The position numbers and the translations under genes are program-made. Under the pieces are notes generated by a model. The model did no database searches, had not been told where the DNA came from, and was given only the letters and a program-made list of their open reading frames with translations. From Phaeoceros laevis (taxonomy: Eukaryota; Anthocerotophyta; Anthocerotopsida; Notothyladales), in contig JBNGIQ010008846.1 of assembly GCA_049999765.1 (NCBI GenBank), forward strand, positions 107,570-131,872: a stretch of 24,303 nt of DNA. The letters run 5' to 3'. Position 1 is the stretch's first letter, and each line of letters starts with the position of its first letter. Below, one piece after another: positions 1 through 7,987 of the stretch.

Positions 1-994
1 TTCTCTATTCTCCGGTTTGGCGTCATAGCCTTATGGCTGCATACGCCTAATGAACCAACAACAACAACAACCCAACCGTGCATCATCTGGTATGCCATAG
101 CAACCTGCTGCAACCCCTAACATTTGGGGAGGTTATCCCGGGACGAGTGCATGATTGCATCACGCAAGGGTGCTGGTGGTGCACACTACATATCGAGAAA
201 AGGGCAACCACCATGCAAATAGGGGCAATCGCCACGGGGGTCGTCCGAGGTGTTTGCCACGTTTGACGGTACCGGCTCGCTTGCCAGCGATGCACTTTGC
301 AGTAGCTCAAGGCTCAAGTGGGGGCCGGATTTGCTCGCACAGGTCACTCGTGCCATCTTACCGGACCAAAAATCGTTCATCACCCTTGGCAGATGAGAAG
401 TATTTCAGATGCATATGGGACCAGCCTTTCCCGACCGACATACATAGGTGGGGCGGGAGTTGACTGCCAACTTGGCAGTGCCAAGAGCTGGGGTTGCTTG
501 ACTCTTGAGAAGGTATGGAACCAGGCAAGGTACTTGTGGGTGACGGCACTGTGGATGGCCGACACCTGGAGGTCACTGTCTTTCCCTGGTACCAGCCGAA
601 TATTCCAGGTGTAGGGAGGACGCCATGTGTTTGGATGACGCGTAGTCTACTCCCTACGACCGGAATTCGAAGCAAAGGCAGTTCCCGAAAAGGCTTTCCT
701 TGCGAGGATGGGCATGCCGCAACGGAGGTGGCCGTGGTAATCGACCACGAAAGCAAGTCCTATCAGTGGCACGACGACTTGACTACTCATGAACGTTTTA
801 GCAGTAGAATGACCTAAAAATTGTCGAGGGATCCCCGGGCCATGCAAGTCCACCTTCCTACTCTTGAACCGTTCATGCCTGCGCTCTTCATCCCTGCTGC
901 TGCTAGAATTGACGCTCAACATAGACAGGCAGCCACTCGAACGGCGGAAGGCGATAGAAGTTGTCTGCAGACAATTCGGACGGCGGGAGGGCGA
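1..994. other. Gene-free left flank with a retroposon tail
   Basis: I recognise no gene here. Open frames exist on both strands (the longest about 130 codons, minus, 358-756), but none shows a known domain and they contradict one another. Bases 24-72 carry a short motif shared with 23504-23532 that looks like the 3' end of a non-LTR retroposon. Bases just below 995 would be the 3' UTR of the methyltransferase gene transcribed leftward. Confidence 0.5.
24..72 (+). mobile_element. 3' end of a non-LTR retroposon with (CAA)n tail
   Basis: The segment has AGCC-TTAT-GGCT (a 4-bp stem with a 4-nt loop), then GCATACGCCTAATGA, then a CAA repeat. Nearly the same string, with loop TCAC and a TAAA tail, sits at 23504-23544, where target-site duplications show it is an insertion. 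The part upstream of base 1 is outside the window, so element length and class cannot be told. LINE or SINE origin is inferred from the hairpin plus simple-repeat tail. Confidence 0.45.
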
Positions 995-2146
995 TCAACT
1001 AGGCCTTCGGGTCATTACATAAACAGCTACACGGGAGCTCTTGAATTCTGGATGCCATAAGCTTTTCGGCACTCTGCCAATAGTGAAATCTTTCAAAGCA
1101 TCCTCGAAAAAACACTCCAGAACTGCATCTGCAACTCAAAGATGCCAAACTGAATACTTGCCCTACCAGAAAGGCCGTTGCTTGCAAGCAGAAAAAAGGC
1201 GAGTGGAGCCCTCACCATTTCTAAGCTCGCCTGATAAAAACACAGTGGCATTGTTCGTGCACAGGGCTCGAAGTGTGTGAAGCAGATCGGATACAACATC
1301 CTCGTTGTAAACAACATCTGAAGCAAGCACTGCAGCCAGCAGCAGCAGCAAATAGACTGTCAAACCTTGTCCTGCTTTGCAACTAAGGGGGGAGAGACTA
1401 TCTGAAAAAGGACTGACGTTTATACCATAGTCTGGACCCGGCTCCACCAGATCTCCTTCCAAGTCTGCTCCCCATTCAAGCAGTTCCACAGAAGCAGAAC
1501 CCCTTCCGGACTTCACGTTCTCATCCACGTTCTTTTGTAGCAGCCGCAAGCGGTCATGCAAGTCTGTTAAGACCACATGCGCACCAAGAAGAGCTGCGAC
1601 ACAGCTGACGGCAGATGATACTGTGTAAGATGGCGAAATCTGTAGGATGCCAGTTTCTGACAGATAGGCTTCCTAGAAACCTAATCAGAAACAACTCTCA
1701 CCCTACCAGACCGCAGCCTGCACCGAGCTCCACGCATTTTTTCCCTTGCAGCTTGAGAAGGCCAGAGTCCACCGCATGCTCCAGGAATTTTGCTAGGACC
1801 ACTCCACAGTCCCACATTACCGCACCAGTCACCCCGGGTTTGTTCTGCATTCATGATGGCCATGGTTGGTAAATCCGCCTTATCCACAATCTCAGAACGC
1901 AACGCCACGGTGCAAGCCGGAACGTGATCACACCATGGAAGCGGGGGCTTGCTCTATGCGGAGACTATGGCCACAAGCGTCCAGCTTGAGAAGCAGGGCG
2001 GCCTGGGAAACAAGGGCGTTGGGAGCTGCTAGCATTGGCTGCTCCAGCCCCCAAAGCAGCATGGTCTCCTCACAAGCATCCTCCACCAGCTGCACCTGTG
2101 CCGTCAGCGCTCCCACCACAGCCATGGCATTCTCCTCATCCTCCAT
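995..2146 (-). CDS. METTL21-like family-16 protein (lysine) methyltransferase
   Basis: SAM-dependent methyltransferase of the MTF16 family (METTL21/VCP-KMT/EEF2KMT relatives), which methylate lysines on chaperones and translation factors in cytosol or nucleus. Five exons read cleanly: 2146-1934, 1844-1702, 1604-1426, 1329-1216 and 1128-995; introns are 87-97 bp, GT-AG, with matching phases, giving 260 aa. The SAM-binding motif I is VELGAGCG (about 109-116), followed by LTDL (131-134). The family's post-motif-II signature (D/E)xx(Y/F) is DVVY (183-186), inside LASDVVYNEDVV. GELRND and a WHPEF-containing C-terminus also match plant members, as does the N-terminal DACGHSLRIEQ segment. The ATG at 2146 is the first in the frame of exon 1. 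The substrate cannot be told from sequence. Length and motifs look intact, so the gene is probably functional. A palindrome lies just past the stop. Confidence 0.88.
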
Positions 2147-2249
2147 GACTCGCTGGTAACCTTCAACCTATTACTCTCGGAGACTGTCAACAACAGAGTC
2201 ATGAACAAAAACCTAATCGATCAACAACAAACTGTGGCACAAAGTTGCC

Positions 2250-2621
2250 ATGGCCATCATCTGCTGCCACAGCAGCCCGTCCAGTTTGCTGCCTGGTGTT
2301 CCTCCGGACTTCAGCACTGCCCCGAATTTACCTCTCCTGCCGAAATTTGCGGGCAACGCCCTCAAGAGAAGCCTCCCAAGCTTATCAAGAATCCCAAGCC
2401 GAACTAAATCCGTGCCGGTGCAGAGCCTGTTCGGAGGCCAGTTCGGGAGGAAATCGAAACAGGAAGCACCGCAGCCGAAGCTGTTGCTGCACGAGGACGT
2501 CGAGCTCCCGTTGCCTGCGTTGTTGCTGGCTTGCACCTTCCTGGCTGGTATTATTGCGCGAACCCCGCGGCTGAAGCTCCTCCTTCATGAAGACTACTCA
2601 GGCGGGCGTGCATCTTGCTAA
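2250..2621 (+). CDS. Hypothetical small protein, possible organelle-targeted membrane protein
   Basis: An uninterrupted 123-codon frame with strongly G/C-biased third positions, like the NDPK gene, on the strand opposite the methyltransferase; the two ATGs are 103 bp apart. The N-terminal 65 or so residues are rich in S, P, L and R with few acidic residues, as in a plastid or mitochondrial presequence. A hydrophobic stretch LPALLLACTFLAGIIA follows at about 91-106. The peptide LLLHED occurs twice, either side of it. I do not recognise the family. The frame could also be a first exon: splice-like sites lie further right, for example an acceptor before 2717. It could also be a chance GC-rich frame, since minus-strand frames are open here too. 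Confidence 0.4.
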   Translation: MAIICCHSSPSSLLPGVPPDFSTAPNLPLLPKFAGNALKRSLPSLSRIPSRTKSVPVQSLFGGQFGRKSKQEAPQPKLLLHEDVELPLPALLLACTFLAGIIARTPRLKLLLHEDYSGGRASC

Positions 2622-3086
2622 CTGCCTCCGTGGATTGTTCCAGGGAACCTGATGTGGAGAGAGTGTCCGAACGGCGTTCTCTCTCTTGCGGCAATATGTA
2701 CTGTCTTACCCTTTGCAGATGCTCATGTTCGAGCTTGGCACCTCGATAACTGGCATCGGAACACAGGAATTTTTGCGGGGCAGCAGCCTTGCAGCAGGAG
2801 GTCCAGGACAGTGTGAGCCCGGGGACGTTTTCTCGAGCCAAAAGACTATCAGTGCTCTATGTTCATACCAGAATCTCTTGTCGCAACGACTCTTTTAGAT
2901 TCCGCACTGTGGTGGGATGATTGGCAACACAAGGGAGAGCTTCCGTTCTCCTGATTTGAGGCACTGGGAGTCGAAGGATGTCCTGTGGCTGAACATGTTC
3001 TGGAAGCCTGGGTGGATGAGGAGCTGGCTGCTTGTCACCAACTAGTTGGGCCTTCCTCTGTATAGACTCCAACTCGACTTTGCCGA
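2622..3086. other. Intergenic stretch before the PPR gene
   Basis: No gene recognised. A minus-strand frame (2841-2551) and a plus-strand frame (2686-2898) are open, but neither matches a family I know. A TTACCCTTTGCAG sequence ending near 2716 could be a splice acceptor for a further exon of the plus-strand hypothetical gene. The last part should hold the 5' UTR and promoter of the PPR gene. I see no convincing TATA box. Confidence 0.4.
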
Positions 3087-5051
3087 ATGATTCTGGCCGT
3101 CGCAGGGTTGCATTCCCGTAGGGTTGCTGGGTACGGACGTGAATTAAGTGCTGAGGCCGTGAGCAAACTGTGTGGGAATGGGAAGCTCATTGAAGCTATT
3201 GATGCTCTGGGCCTCTTGGTGCAGACAGAATCGCCTCTTTCCACGTCTCTCTTTTACAGTCTTCTTAAGAGCTGTGTGGCTCAGAAGGATTTGGTTTCGG
3301 GACGCCGCATTCATCAACTTGCTGTCAAAGTTGGTTATGAGTCAAACACTTTTTTGGCTAATCACATCCTGCGCATGTATGCTTCTCATGGTAGCTTAAA
3401 AGAAGCCAAGGTTGTGTTCGACAGGGTGGCCAAACCAGATGTCTACTCATGGTCTGCTGTAATTGCAGCCCATGCTAAATGTGGAGAACCCAAGCAAGCT
3501 GTGGAAATGTATCGGAATATGCGCAGCTCGAGTGTGAAGCCAGATGGTCACGTATTCGTGGCAGCCCTGCAAGCTTGTTCAAGTGCATCAGACTTAGAAT
3601 CTGGAAGACAAGTGCATGCTGATCTGTTGGAGAGTGGCATCCAGCCCAACTTGTTTGTCTGGAACGGCCTGGTAGACATGTATGCAAAATGTGGCAGACT
3701 GGATGACGCCCGCACTATATTTGACAGACTGGCCACAAGGGATGTGGTCACATGTAATGCCATGATGGGTGGATATGTAAAATGTGGCAGGTTGGAGGAT
3801 GCCCGCTCGATATTTGAGAGTTTGGTATCGAGGGACGTGGTTACATGGACTGTCATGATAGCTGGGTATGCTGAACATGAGAAAGGTCAAGAAGCGCTTT
3901 CTCTTTATAAGCAAATGAAGATGGAAGGTCTGGTACTAGCGGACCCTTTTACATTCGCTTGCTTGCTGAAGGTATGTGCAAGGGTGGGAGCACTACAGCA
4001 GGGAAAGGAGCTCCATTTGCAGATTTTGGAACTGGGTCCAGAAGCTGACCTAGTGGTGGGCACTTGCTTGGTCGACATGTATGCAAAGTGTGGAAGGTTA
4101 GACGAAGCATGCAGGGTTTTTGACGGTCTGCCTTTGAAGGATGTGGTGACATGGAATGCCATGATAAATGGGTTCGGTCAGAGCAATGAAGGCCGCAAGG
4201 CCGTAGAATATTTTCAGGAAATGTTGCGGGATGGTGTTCAGCCAGACGAGGCTACTTTTACTTGCCTTCTCGTGGCATGCAGTCATGAAGGTCTTGTGAC
4301 GGAGGGTCAGCAGGTCTTTCAGTCCATGGTGGAAGAACGAGGCATCATGCCTACCAGAGATCATTACACTTGCATGGTGGATCTCCTTGCTCGGGCTGGC
4401 TATCTGGATGAGGCAGAGAGAATGCTTTTGGCTGTCGAGGGTGACGATGTCGGATTTGTATGTTTGTTGAATGCCTGCAGAAGTCACGGGGACATAGAGC
4501 GTGGAAGAAGTTGTTTCGAACATCTTGTAAGATCAGATCCTCAGAACGCAGCTGCCTATGTGCTCATGGGAAATATTTATGCAGATGCTGGTAGGTGGTC
4601 AGATGTAGAGAGAACTGAATGGCTAAGAAAATCGGTGAATGCTACAAAGAAACCTGCAGTGGCAGGCATTGAGGTGAACAGGCATGTATACACATTTGTT
4701 GTCGGTGAAGAAAAAGGAGGCATATACTCCAGATCTAGGGGTATGAACATTAGGTTGAAGAAGGAAGGAGGCCATGTGCCGCACACTGGGCTGGTGCTGA
4801 AGCGAGTATCTGAGAAGGAGAAAGAAGATGAACTATGTGGGCATGCTGAGAAACTAGCATTGGCGTATGGTCTCTTGAACACTCCGGGTGGGACTCCACT
4901 GCTGGTCACGAAAAATCTGCGAATGTGTGGGGACTGCCACAGTTCCACCGAGATAATGTCGAGGATTGAAAAGAGAGAGATTATTGTTAGGGATGCGCAC
5001 CGTGTCCACCGATTTCTGGATGGATCCTGTCGCTGCGGGGGCCGGCCTTAA
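3087..5051 (+). CDS. PPR protein with variant DYW:KP deaminase domain (organelle RNA editing)
   Basis: A 654-aa intronless PLS-class pentatricopeptide repeat protein; these bind organelle RNA one base per repeat and position a C-terminal cytidine-deaminase-like domain. Repeats run from about 55 to 450 (DMYAKCGRLDDA-type motifs), then E motifs to about 515. The deaminase keeps the zinc/catalytic HxE (H586-A-E588), CxxCH (614-618) and the HRFLDGSCRC end. Two features depart from canonical DYW: the PG box is replaced by KPAVAGIEV (K522-P523), and the terminal Asp-Tyr-Trp by Gly-Arg-Pro (652-654) before a clean stop. Both mark the DYW:KP variant, linked to U-to-C editing. The ATG is the first after an in-frame TAG eight codons upstream. 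The N-terminus is short but could be an organelle presequence. Fifth/last residue pairs at the P and S repeats read ND, SD, ND, ND, TD, TD, ND, predicting U-G-n-U-U-G-n-G-U (inference). Confidence 0.92.
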   Translation: MILAVAGLHSRRVAGYGRELSAEAVSKLCGNGKLIEAIDALGLLVQTESPLSTSLFYSLLKSCVAQKDLVSGRRIHQLAVKVGYESNTFLANHILRMYASHGSLKEAKVVFDRVAKPDVYSWSAVIAAHAKCGEPKQAVEMYRNMRSSSVKPDGHVFVAALQACSSASDLESGRQVHADLLESGIQPNLFVWNGLVDMYAKCGRLDDARTIFDRLATRDVVTCNAMMGGYVKCGRLEDARSIFESLVSRDVVTWTVMIAGYAEHEKGQEALSLYKQMKMEGLVLADPFTFACLLKVCARVGALQQGKELHLQILELGPEADLVVGTCLVDMYAKCGRLDEACRVFDGLPLKDVVTWNAMINGFGQSNEGRKAVEYFQEMLRDGVQPDEATFTCLLVACSHEGLVTEGQQVFQSMVEERGIMPTRDHYTCMVDLLARAGYLDEAERMLLAVEGDDVGFVCLLNACRSHGDIERGRSCFEHLVRSDPQNAAAYVLMGNIYADAGRWSDVERTEWLRKSVNATKKPAVAGIEVNRHVYTFVVGEEKGGIYSRSRGMNIRLKKEGGHVPHTGLVLKRVSEKEKEDELCGHAEKLALAYGLLNTPGGTPLLVTKNLRMCGDCHSSTEIMSRIEKREIIVRDAHRVHRFLDGSCRCGGRP

Positions 5052-5657
5052 GGGAAGATTACGCCCGAATGGAGTCGGGCTGCTGAGACGGAACCTGTAA
5101 CCTACGGAAAGGACCAAGATAAGGAGTAAGTATTTGCTAGGGGGATAATTATGATGCGCTTAACCGGGATCTCTAAGGCACACGCGCATTCACACGGTTC
5201 TTGTCAACGCCTGTCAGAAACCTTTGCAGAACTTCAGATCCCAAACGTAAGGATTTCCCATCATTTCAGTAACTACAGTTGTTTCACATATCGTCTTGCA
5301 TTTCGCTCTTTGCTAAACCCAAGTGCCTAGGGCACTCATCCAATCGTGAAGATCCGCGGAACCTCTGGTACGTGTTGATGATCCACCTCATGGGAAAATG
5401 AAGGGTGCTTGTTCGTTGGCAATGGCTACCTGTCCAGGTACTTTAATGCCTATGATGGGCAAGCGAGATAAGAGATGGTACTCCATAATGGTCTATACCC
5501 TTTTGGGAGGCTATATCCAGTACCTGAGTTCACGCCGACGAAGTTCTATACACGAGGTGACAGAAGTGCAGCCATTAAACCACGACAAAGCTTTGGTCAC
5601 AGCTGCTTCAGACGAACAGGAGACCCCACAACAAAACCCTTCCGAGGTCGCAAAGGA
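5052..5657. other. Intergenic, downstream of the PPR gene
   Basis: No gene recognised. This should contain the PPR 3' UTR (plus) and the 3' end of the small membrane-protein transcript (minus). A plus-strand frame from 5398 (125 codons) runs into the 200-bp tandem duplication and overlaps its minus-strand exons, so I treat it as chance. Confidence 0.5.
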
Positions 5658-5729
5658 TCAAAGTACTAGCTGGCCCTTGCTTTGGGCCCAGCTCAAGTCT
5701 TTCTCTTCGCCTCGAATCAAGCCAGTTTG
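5658..5729 (-). other. Duplicated alternative terminal exon of the membrane-protein gene
   Basis: Follows a pyrimidine-rich acceptor (TGCCTGTTGCAG). It starts with the same QTGLIRG codons as the proximal exon 3, in the same phase, but the proximal stop TAG is TGG here, so the reading continues to TGA and gives 23 residues in place of 13. If used after exon 2 the protein would be 101 aa with a different tail. Whether it is spliced in is unknown. Confidence 0.5.
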
Positions 5730-6068
5730 CTGCAACAGGCATAAGGTGGAACTCTCAGGCTGGATGGTTGCATAAGCACCCACGAGAGCAACAGAGAACA
5801 CATAGGCAGTACAGCAGTGATTGCAAACCAAAGGCAACAGATCACCTGAGATCAGACAGAAATCTCGAGCTGGCCGTTGATTTGGGCCTAGCTCAAGTCT
5901 TTCCCTTTGCCTCGAATCAACCCAGTTTGCTGCAGATTGAGGAGGAAGCATTAGGCTGGATGTTTGCAAACAGAGCCATGAAAACAACAGAGAACGCAGA
6001 TGCAGTACGGCAGTATTACAAACCAAGGGTGACAGATCACCTGAGGATCAGACACAGGTCTCGACTGC
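5668..6068 (-). repeat. 200-bp tandem duplication carrying a terminal exon
   Basis: Two adjacent copies, about 5668-5867 and 5868-6068, in direct orientation. Anchors such as CTCGAATCAA (5711 and 5911) are exactly 200 bp apart; AACCA anchors (5826 and 6021) are 195 apart, so there is a small indel. Read on the minus strand, each copy holds the end of exon 2 of the membrane-protein gene, a CTCAG|GTGATC donor, an intron and a version of exon 3 beginning QTGLIRG. The copies differ by scattered substitutions, so the duplication is not brand-new. Confidence 0.85.
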
Positions 6069-6607
6069 TCAACATATCGAAACCGATCATTTTCTCTTGC
6101 AAGAGCAGCTCTTTCCTGCATACACCGCCAAACCTCACCTTCTCAGAATTAAGCCCCTGGCAGCTTCTATCCATTCCAGTGGCGTGTGTGTGCGTCAGTG
6201 AGTAGGGCTTGACATTGCCACAAGAGAGGTATCTTGCAACCTGGCATGTTGGTTCAGCGCTTGATTTTCCACGCGCAGAATGACCTAATCAGGAAGATGG
6301 CACCATCCCACAGTACGGGCGGAGCTCTGCTTACAGAAAGGGATCCTTGAGCAGCCGGCAGGCACAAGCGCAATCAATCGCAGATGCTACAAGAGATTAT
6401 GAGCAGAGTAGGGATGAAGAGCCAGGTGCAGGGCACAAACTGACTGACCTCTTGCCGCTTACGCTCCTCCCTGCCAGGCTTGATCCACAGGAAGTATGCC
6501 AACACTCCGGCCACACCCCATGCCGCTAAGTTGGTGCGACCCTTCACTCCACCAAGAGCATTTCCCACAAAGGCATTGGCTTTCCTCACGAAGGTGCTCG
6601 GAGCCAT
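5888..6607 (-). CDS. Small single-pass membrane protein, plant-conserved, unknown function
   Basis: Three exons: 6607-6449, 6115-6041 and 5929-5888, introns 333 and 111 bp, all phase 0, giving 91 aa. Exon 1 encodes a short basic N-terminus, a glycine-rich GNALGGVKGRTN segment, a membrane helix WGVAGVLAYFLWI (about 30-42) and a basic KPGREERKRQE end. Exon 2 (ERAALAREND, then RFRYVEQSRPVSDPQ) and exon 3 (QTGLIRG) match, as I recall it, the pattern of a small plant protein family whose members read roughly ERAALA, YRYVEKRKP, DPQ, TGLIYG. I know no assigned function; size and layout suggest an organelle inner membrane (inference). The ATG at 6607 is preceded by the 188-bp spacer shared with NDPK. 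A duplicated downstream copy of exon 3 offers an alternative C-terminus. Confidence 0.75.
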
Positions 6608-6795
6608 GGTTATAGAGCTCAATCACCGTGACCACAACGCATCACAACGAGCTCAGGGTAGTGCTAGCGCACCCGTACTTCCGGCTGGAGATACACAGAG
6701 CATCGCTCATCTCTACGTGTCAACGATAAAGGTTCAATAGCCATGTTGTGCTTTTCGGAGCTCCCACCTCCGGTTCGCATTCGGAACGTGTAGCG
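6608..6795. promoter_or_regulatory. Bidirectional promoter region between small membrane protein and NDPK
   Basis: The two start codons (6607 minus, 6796 plus) face away from each other with only 188 bp between, so promoters and both 5' UTRs must share this stretch or overlap. It contains ACGTGTC at 6715-6721, which matches the ABRE/G-box core bound by bZIP factors, and no obvious TATA box. A short upstream ORF for NDPK occupies its right end. Confidence 0.55.
6743..6793 (+). other. Upstream ORF in the NDPK leader (16 codons)
   Basis: ATG at 6743 opens a 16-codon frame ([16 protein letters not shown]) ending in TAG at 6791-6793, two bases before the NDPK ATG at 6796. If the transcript starts upstream of 6743, ribosomes would meet this ATG first, which could damp or condition NDPK translation. 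Transcript start is unknown. Confidence 0.5.
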
Positions 6796-7527
6796 ATGGC
6801 AAGCATGGCCGTCGCAGCGGTAATGGCGACTCTGGCGGCAGTGTCTCCGGCTCGTGGGCAAGACATCCCGTCCTTCCCTTCTTGCTCCTACTCGGCAGGG
6901 AACCTCTTCGCTCCTTCGAGGAGCCCCGCAACGGCGACCCACACTACCGGAGTTGGCGCTTTCAGCTCCGCCAGGAGCTTCTGTGATGGAGCCAGTTTGA
7001 GCCTCAGGCAGCAATGCGCAAGCAGGGGTAGCAGATCGAGCCAAAGGCAGCAGCTGCTGGTCATGGCTAAGGAGGGGGACGAGATTTCGTACGTGATGGT
7101 CAAGCCGGACGGTGTGCAGAGGGGGCTGGTGGGGGAGATCATCTCCCGCTTTGAGAGGAAGGGATTCAAGCTGAAGGGGCTCAAGCTCATCAGGACACAG
7201 CAGGACCTTGCTGAGGAGCACTACGCGGAGCTCAAGGAACGGCCATTTTTCGGCAAGCTTGTTCGCTACATTGTCTCCGGGCCTGTGGTAGCCATGGCCT
7301 GGGAAGGGCCTGGGGTTGTGGCTTCGGCACGGAAGCTCATTGGCGTCACCAACCCGCTTCAGGCAGAGCCCGGCACTATCCGGGGCGATTTTGGAGTGGA
7401 AGTTGGCCGGAATGTGGTGCATGGGAGCGACAGCCCTGAGAATGGCAAGAGGGAGGTCGCATTGTGGTTCAAAGAGGACGAGCTGGTGGAGTGGGATCCA
7501 GAGCTTACACCATGGCTCAGGGAGTGA
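6796..7527 (+). CDS. NDPK2: Nucleoside diphosphate kinase, plastid type (NDPK2-like)
   Basis: Transfers the gamma-phosphate of ATP to NDPs through a phosphohistidine, keeping NTP pools balanced; plant type-II NDPKs sit in plastids and are also linked to light and redox signalling. The 243-aa frame is intronless. Residues 1 to about 90 are rich in S, A and R with few acids, a typical transit peptide. The kinase domain starts near residue 97 ([19 protein letters not shown]). It holds [10 protein letters not shown], the SARKLIG loop and the active-site segment NVVHGSDS with His209, ending WLRE as in other plant NDPKs. Domain length (about 150 aa) is complete and no key residue is missing. I chose ATG 6796 because a longer reading would need a GTG at 6748 and loses the transit-peptide pattern. 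A second in-frame Met follows three codons later. Confidence 0.95.
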   Translation: MASMAVAAVMATLAAVSPARGQDIPSFPSCSYSAGNLFAPSRSPATATHTTGVGAFSSARSFCDGASLSLRQQCASRGSRSSQRQQLLVMAKEGDEISYVMVKPDGVQRGLVGEIISRFERKGFKLKGLKLIRTQQDLAEEHYAELKERPFFGKLVRYIVSGPVVAMAWEGPGVVASARKLIGVTNPLQAEPGTIRGDFGVEVGRNVVHGSDSPENGKREVALWFKEDELVEWDPELTPWLRE

Positions 7528-7987
7528 TGACATTCATCCACCTTTGCCGGCGAGAGATTCACAAACTTCCTGGGGTGGTGTACGTTTTCTGCCAGGGATT
7601 TGGATTCAGTTGTAAGAGCTTTGTAACACCTTCGGATGTGTTTCATTGGTGTGTCACCGGTGCATTCTTTTCACCTTAGTTGGCAAGAATTCATGCCCAA
7701 ACGTAGTCATTGACCTCATGTTTTGACCTTCACTCTGAAGGCTAGACTCGAGATATGGCTTCTTGTATCGCAAATTTTTTCATCCATCTCACAAAGCTGG
7801 GAAGTGATGTGATGCGGGATTCCTTGCCTGAAAAAACTCCTACTGAGGTCGTCAGCTGCGCAAGCTTCTCAATCCGAACTGAGATACCAAGGCTTCCAGC
7901 ATACGAACAAATCCAGATCAAAACCGCAGCCTGAAGGCTCCAAGACGAAGCATTGAAGATGCTCGGGAACAAGCATTAGCCAACAGC
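7528..7987. other. Convergent intergenic region between NDPK and the WW-GT49 gene
   Basis: Both genes end towards this stretch, so it should hold two 3' UTRs and polyadenylation signals. A minus-strand frame at 7972-7742 is open but shows no domain; it could be an untested extra 3' exon of the glycosyltransferase. I see no other gene. Confidence 0.5.

Noticed and set aside
358-756. A 132-codon minus-strand frame in the left flank
   Set aside because: No domain, no membrane segment, and overlapping frames of similar length on the other strand; GC-rich sequence alone can explain it.
5030-5051. Frameshift or sequencing error destroying the DYW tripeptide of the PPR protein
   Set aside because: No alternative frame gives Asp-Tyr-Trp, and the change comes together with the KP box, as expected for the DYW:KP variant.
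5658-6026. A 122-codon minus-strand frame covering both copies of the tandem duplication
   Set aside because: It reads through introns of the small membrane-protein gene, and the two copies of the exon-3 sequence fall in different frames within it. The spliced three-exon model explains the sequence better.
6748-6795. Extended NDPK N-terminus starting at a GTG codon
   Set aside because: A standard ATG at 6796 has a good transit-peptide pattern behind it. The upstream region instead holds a short ATG-initiated uORF in another frame.
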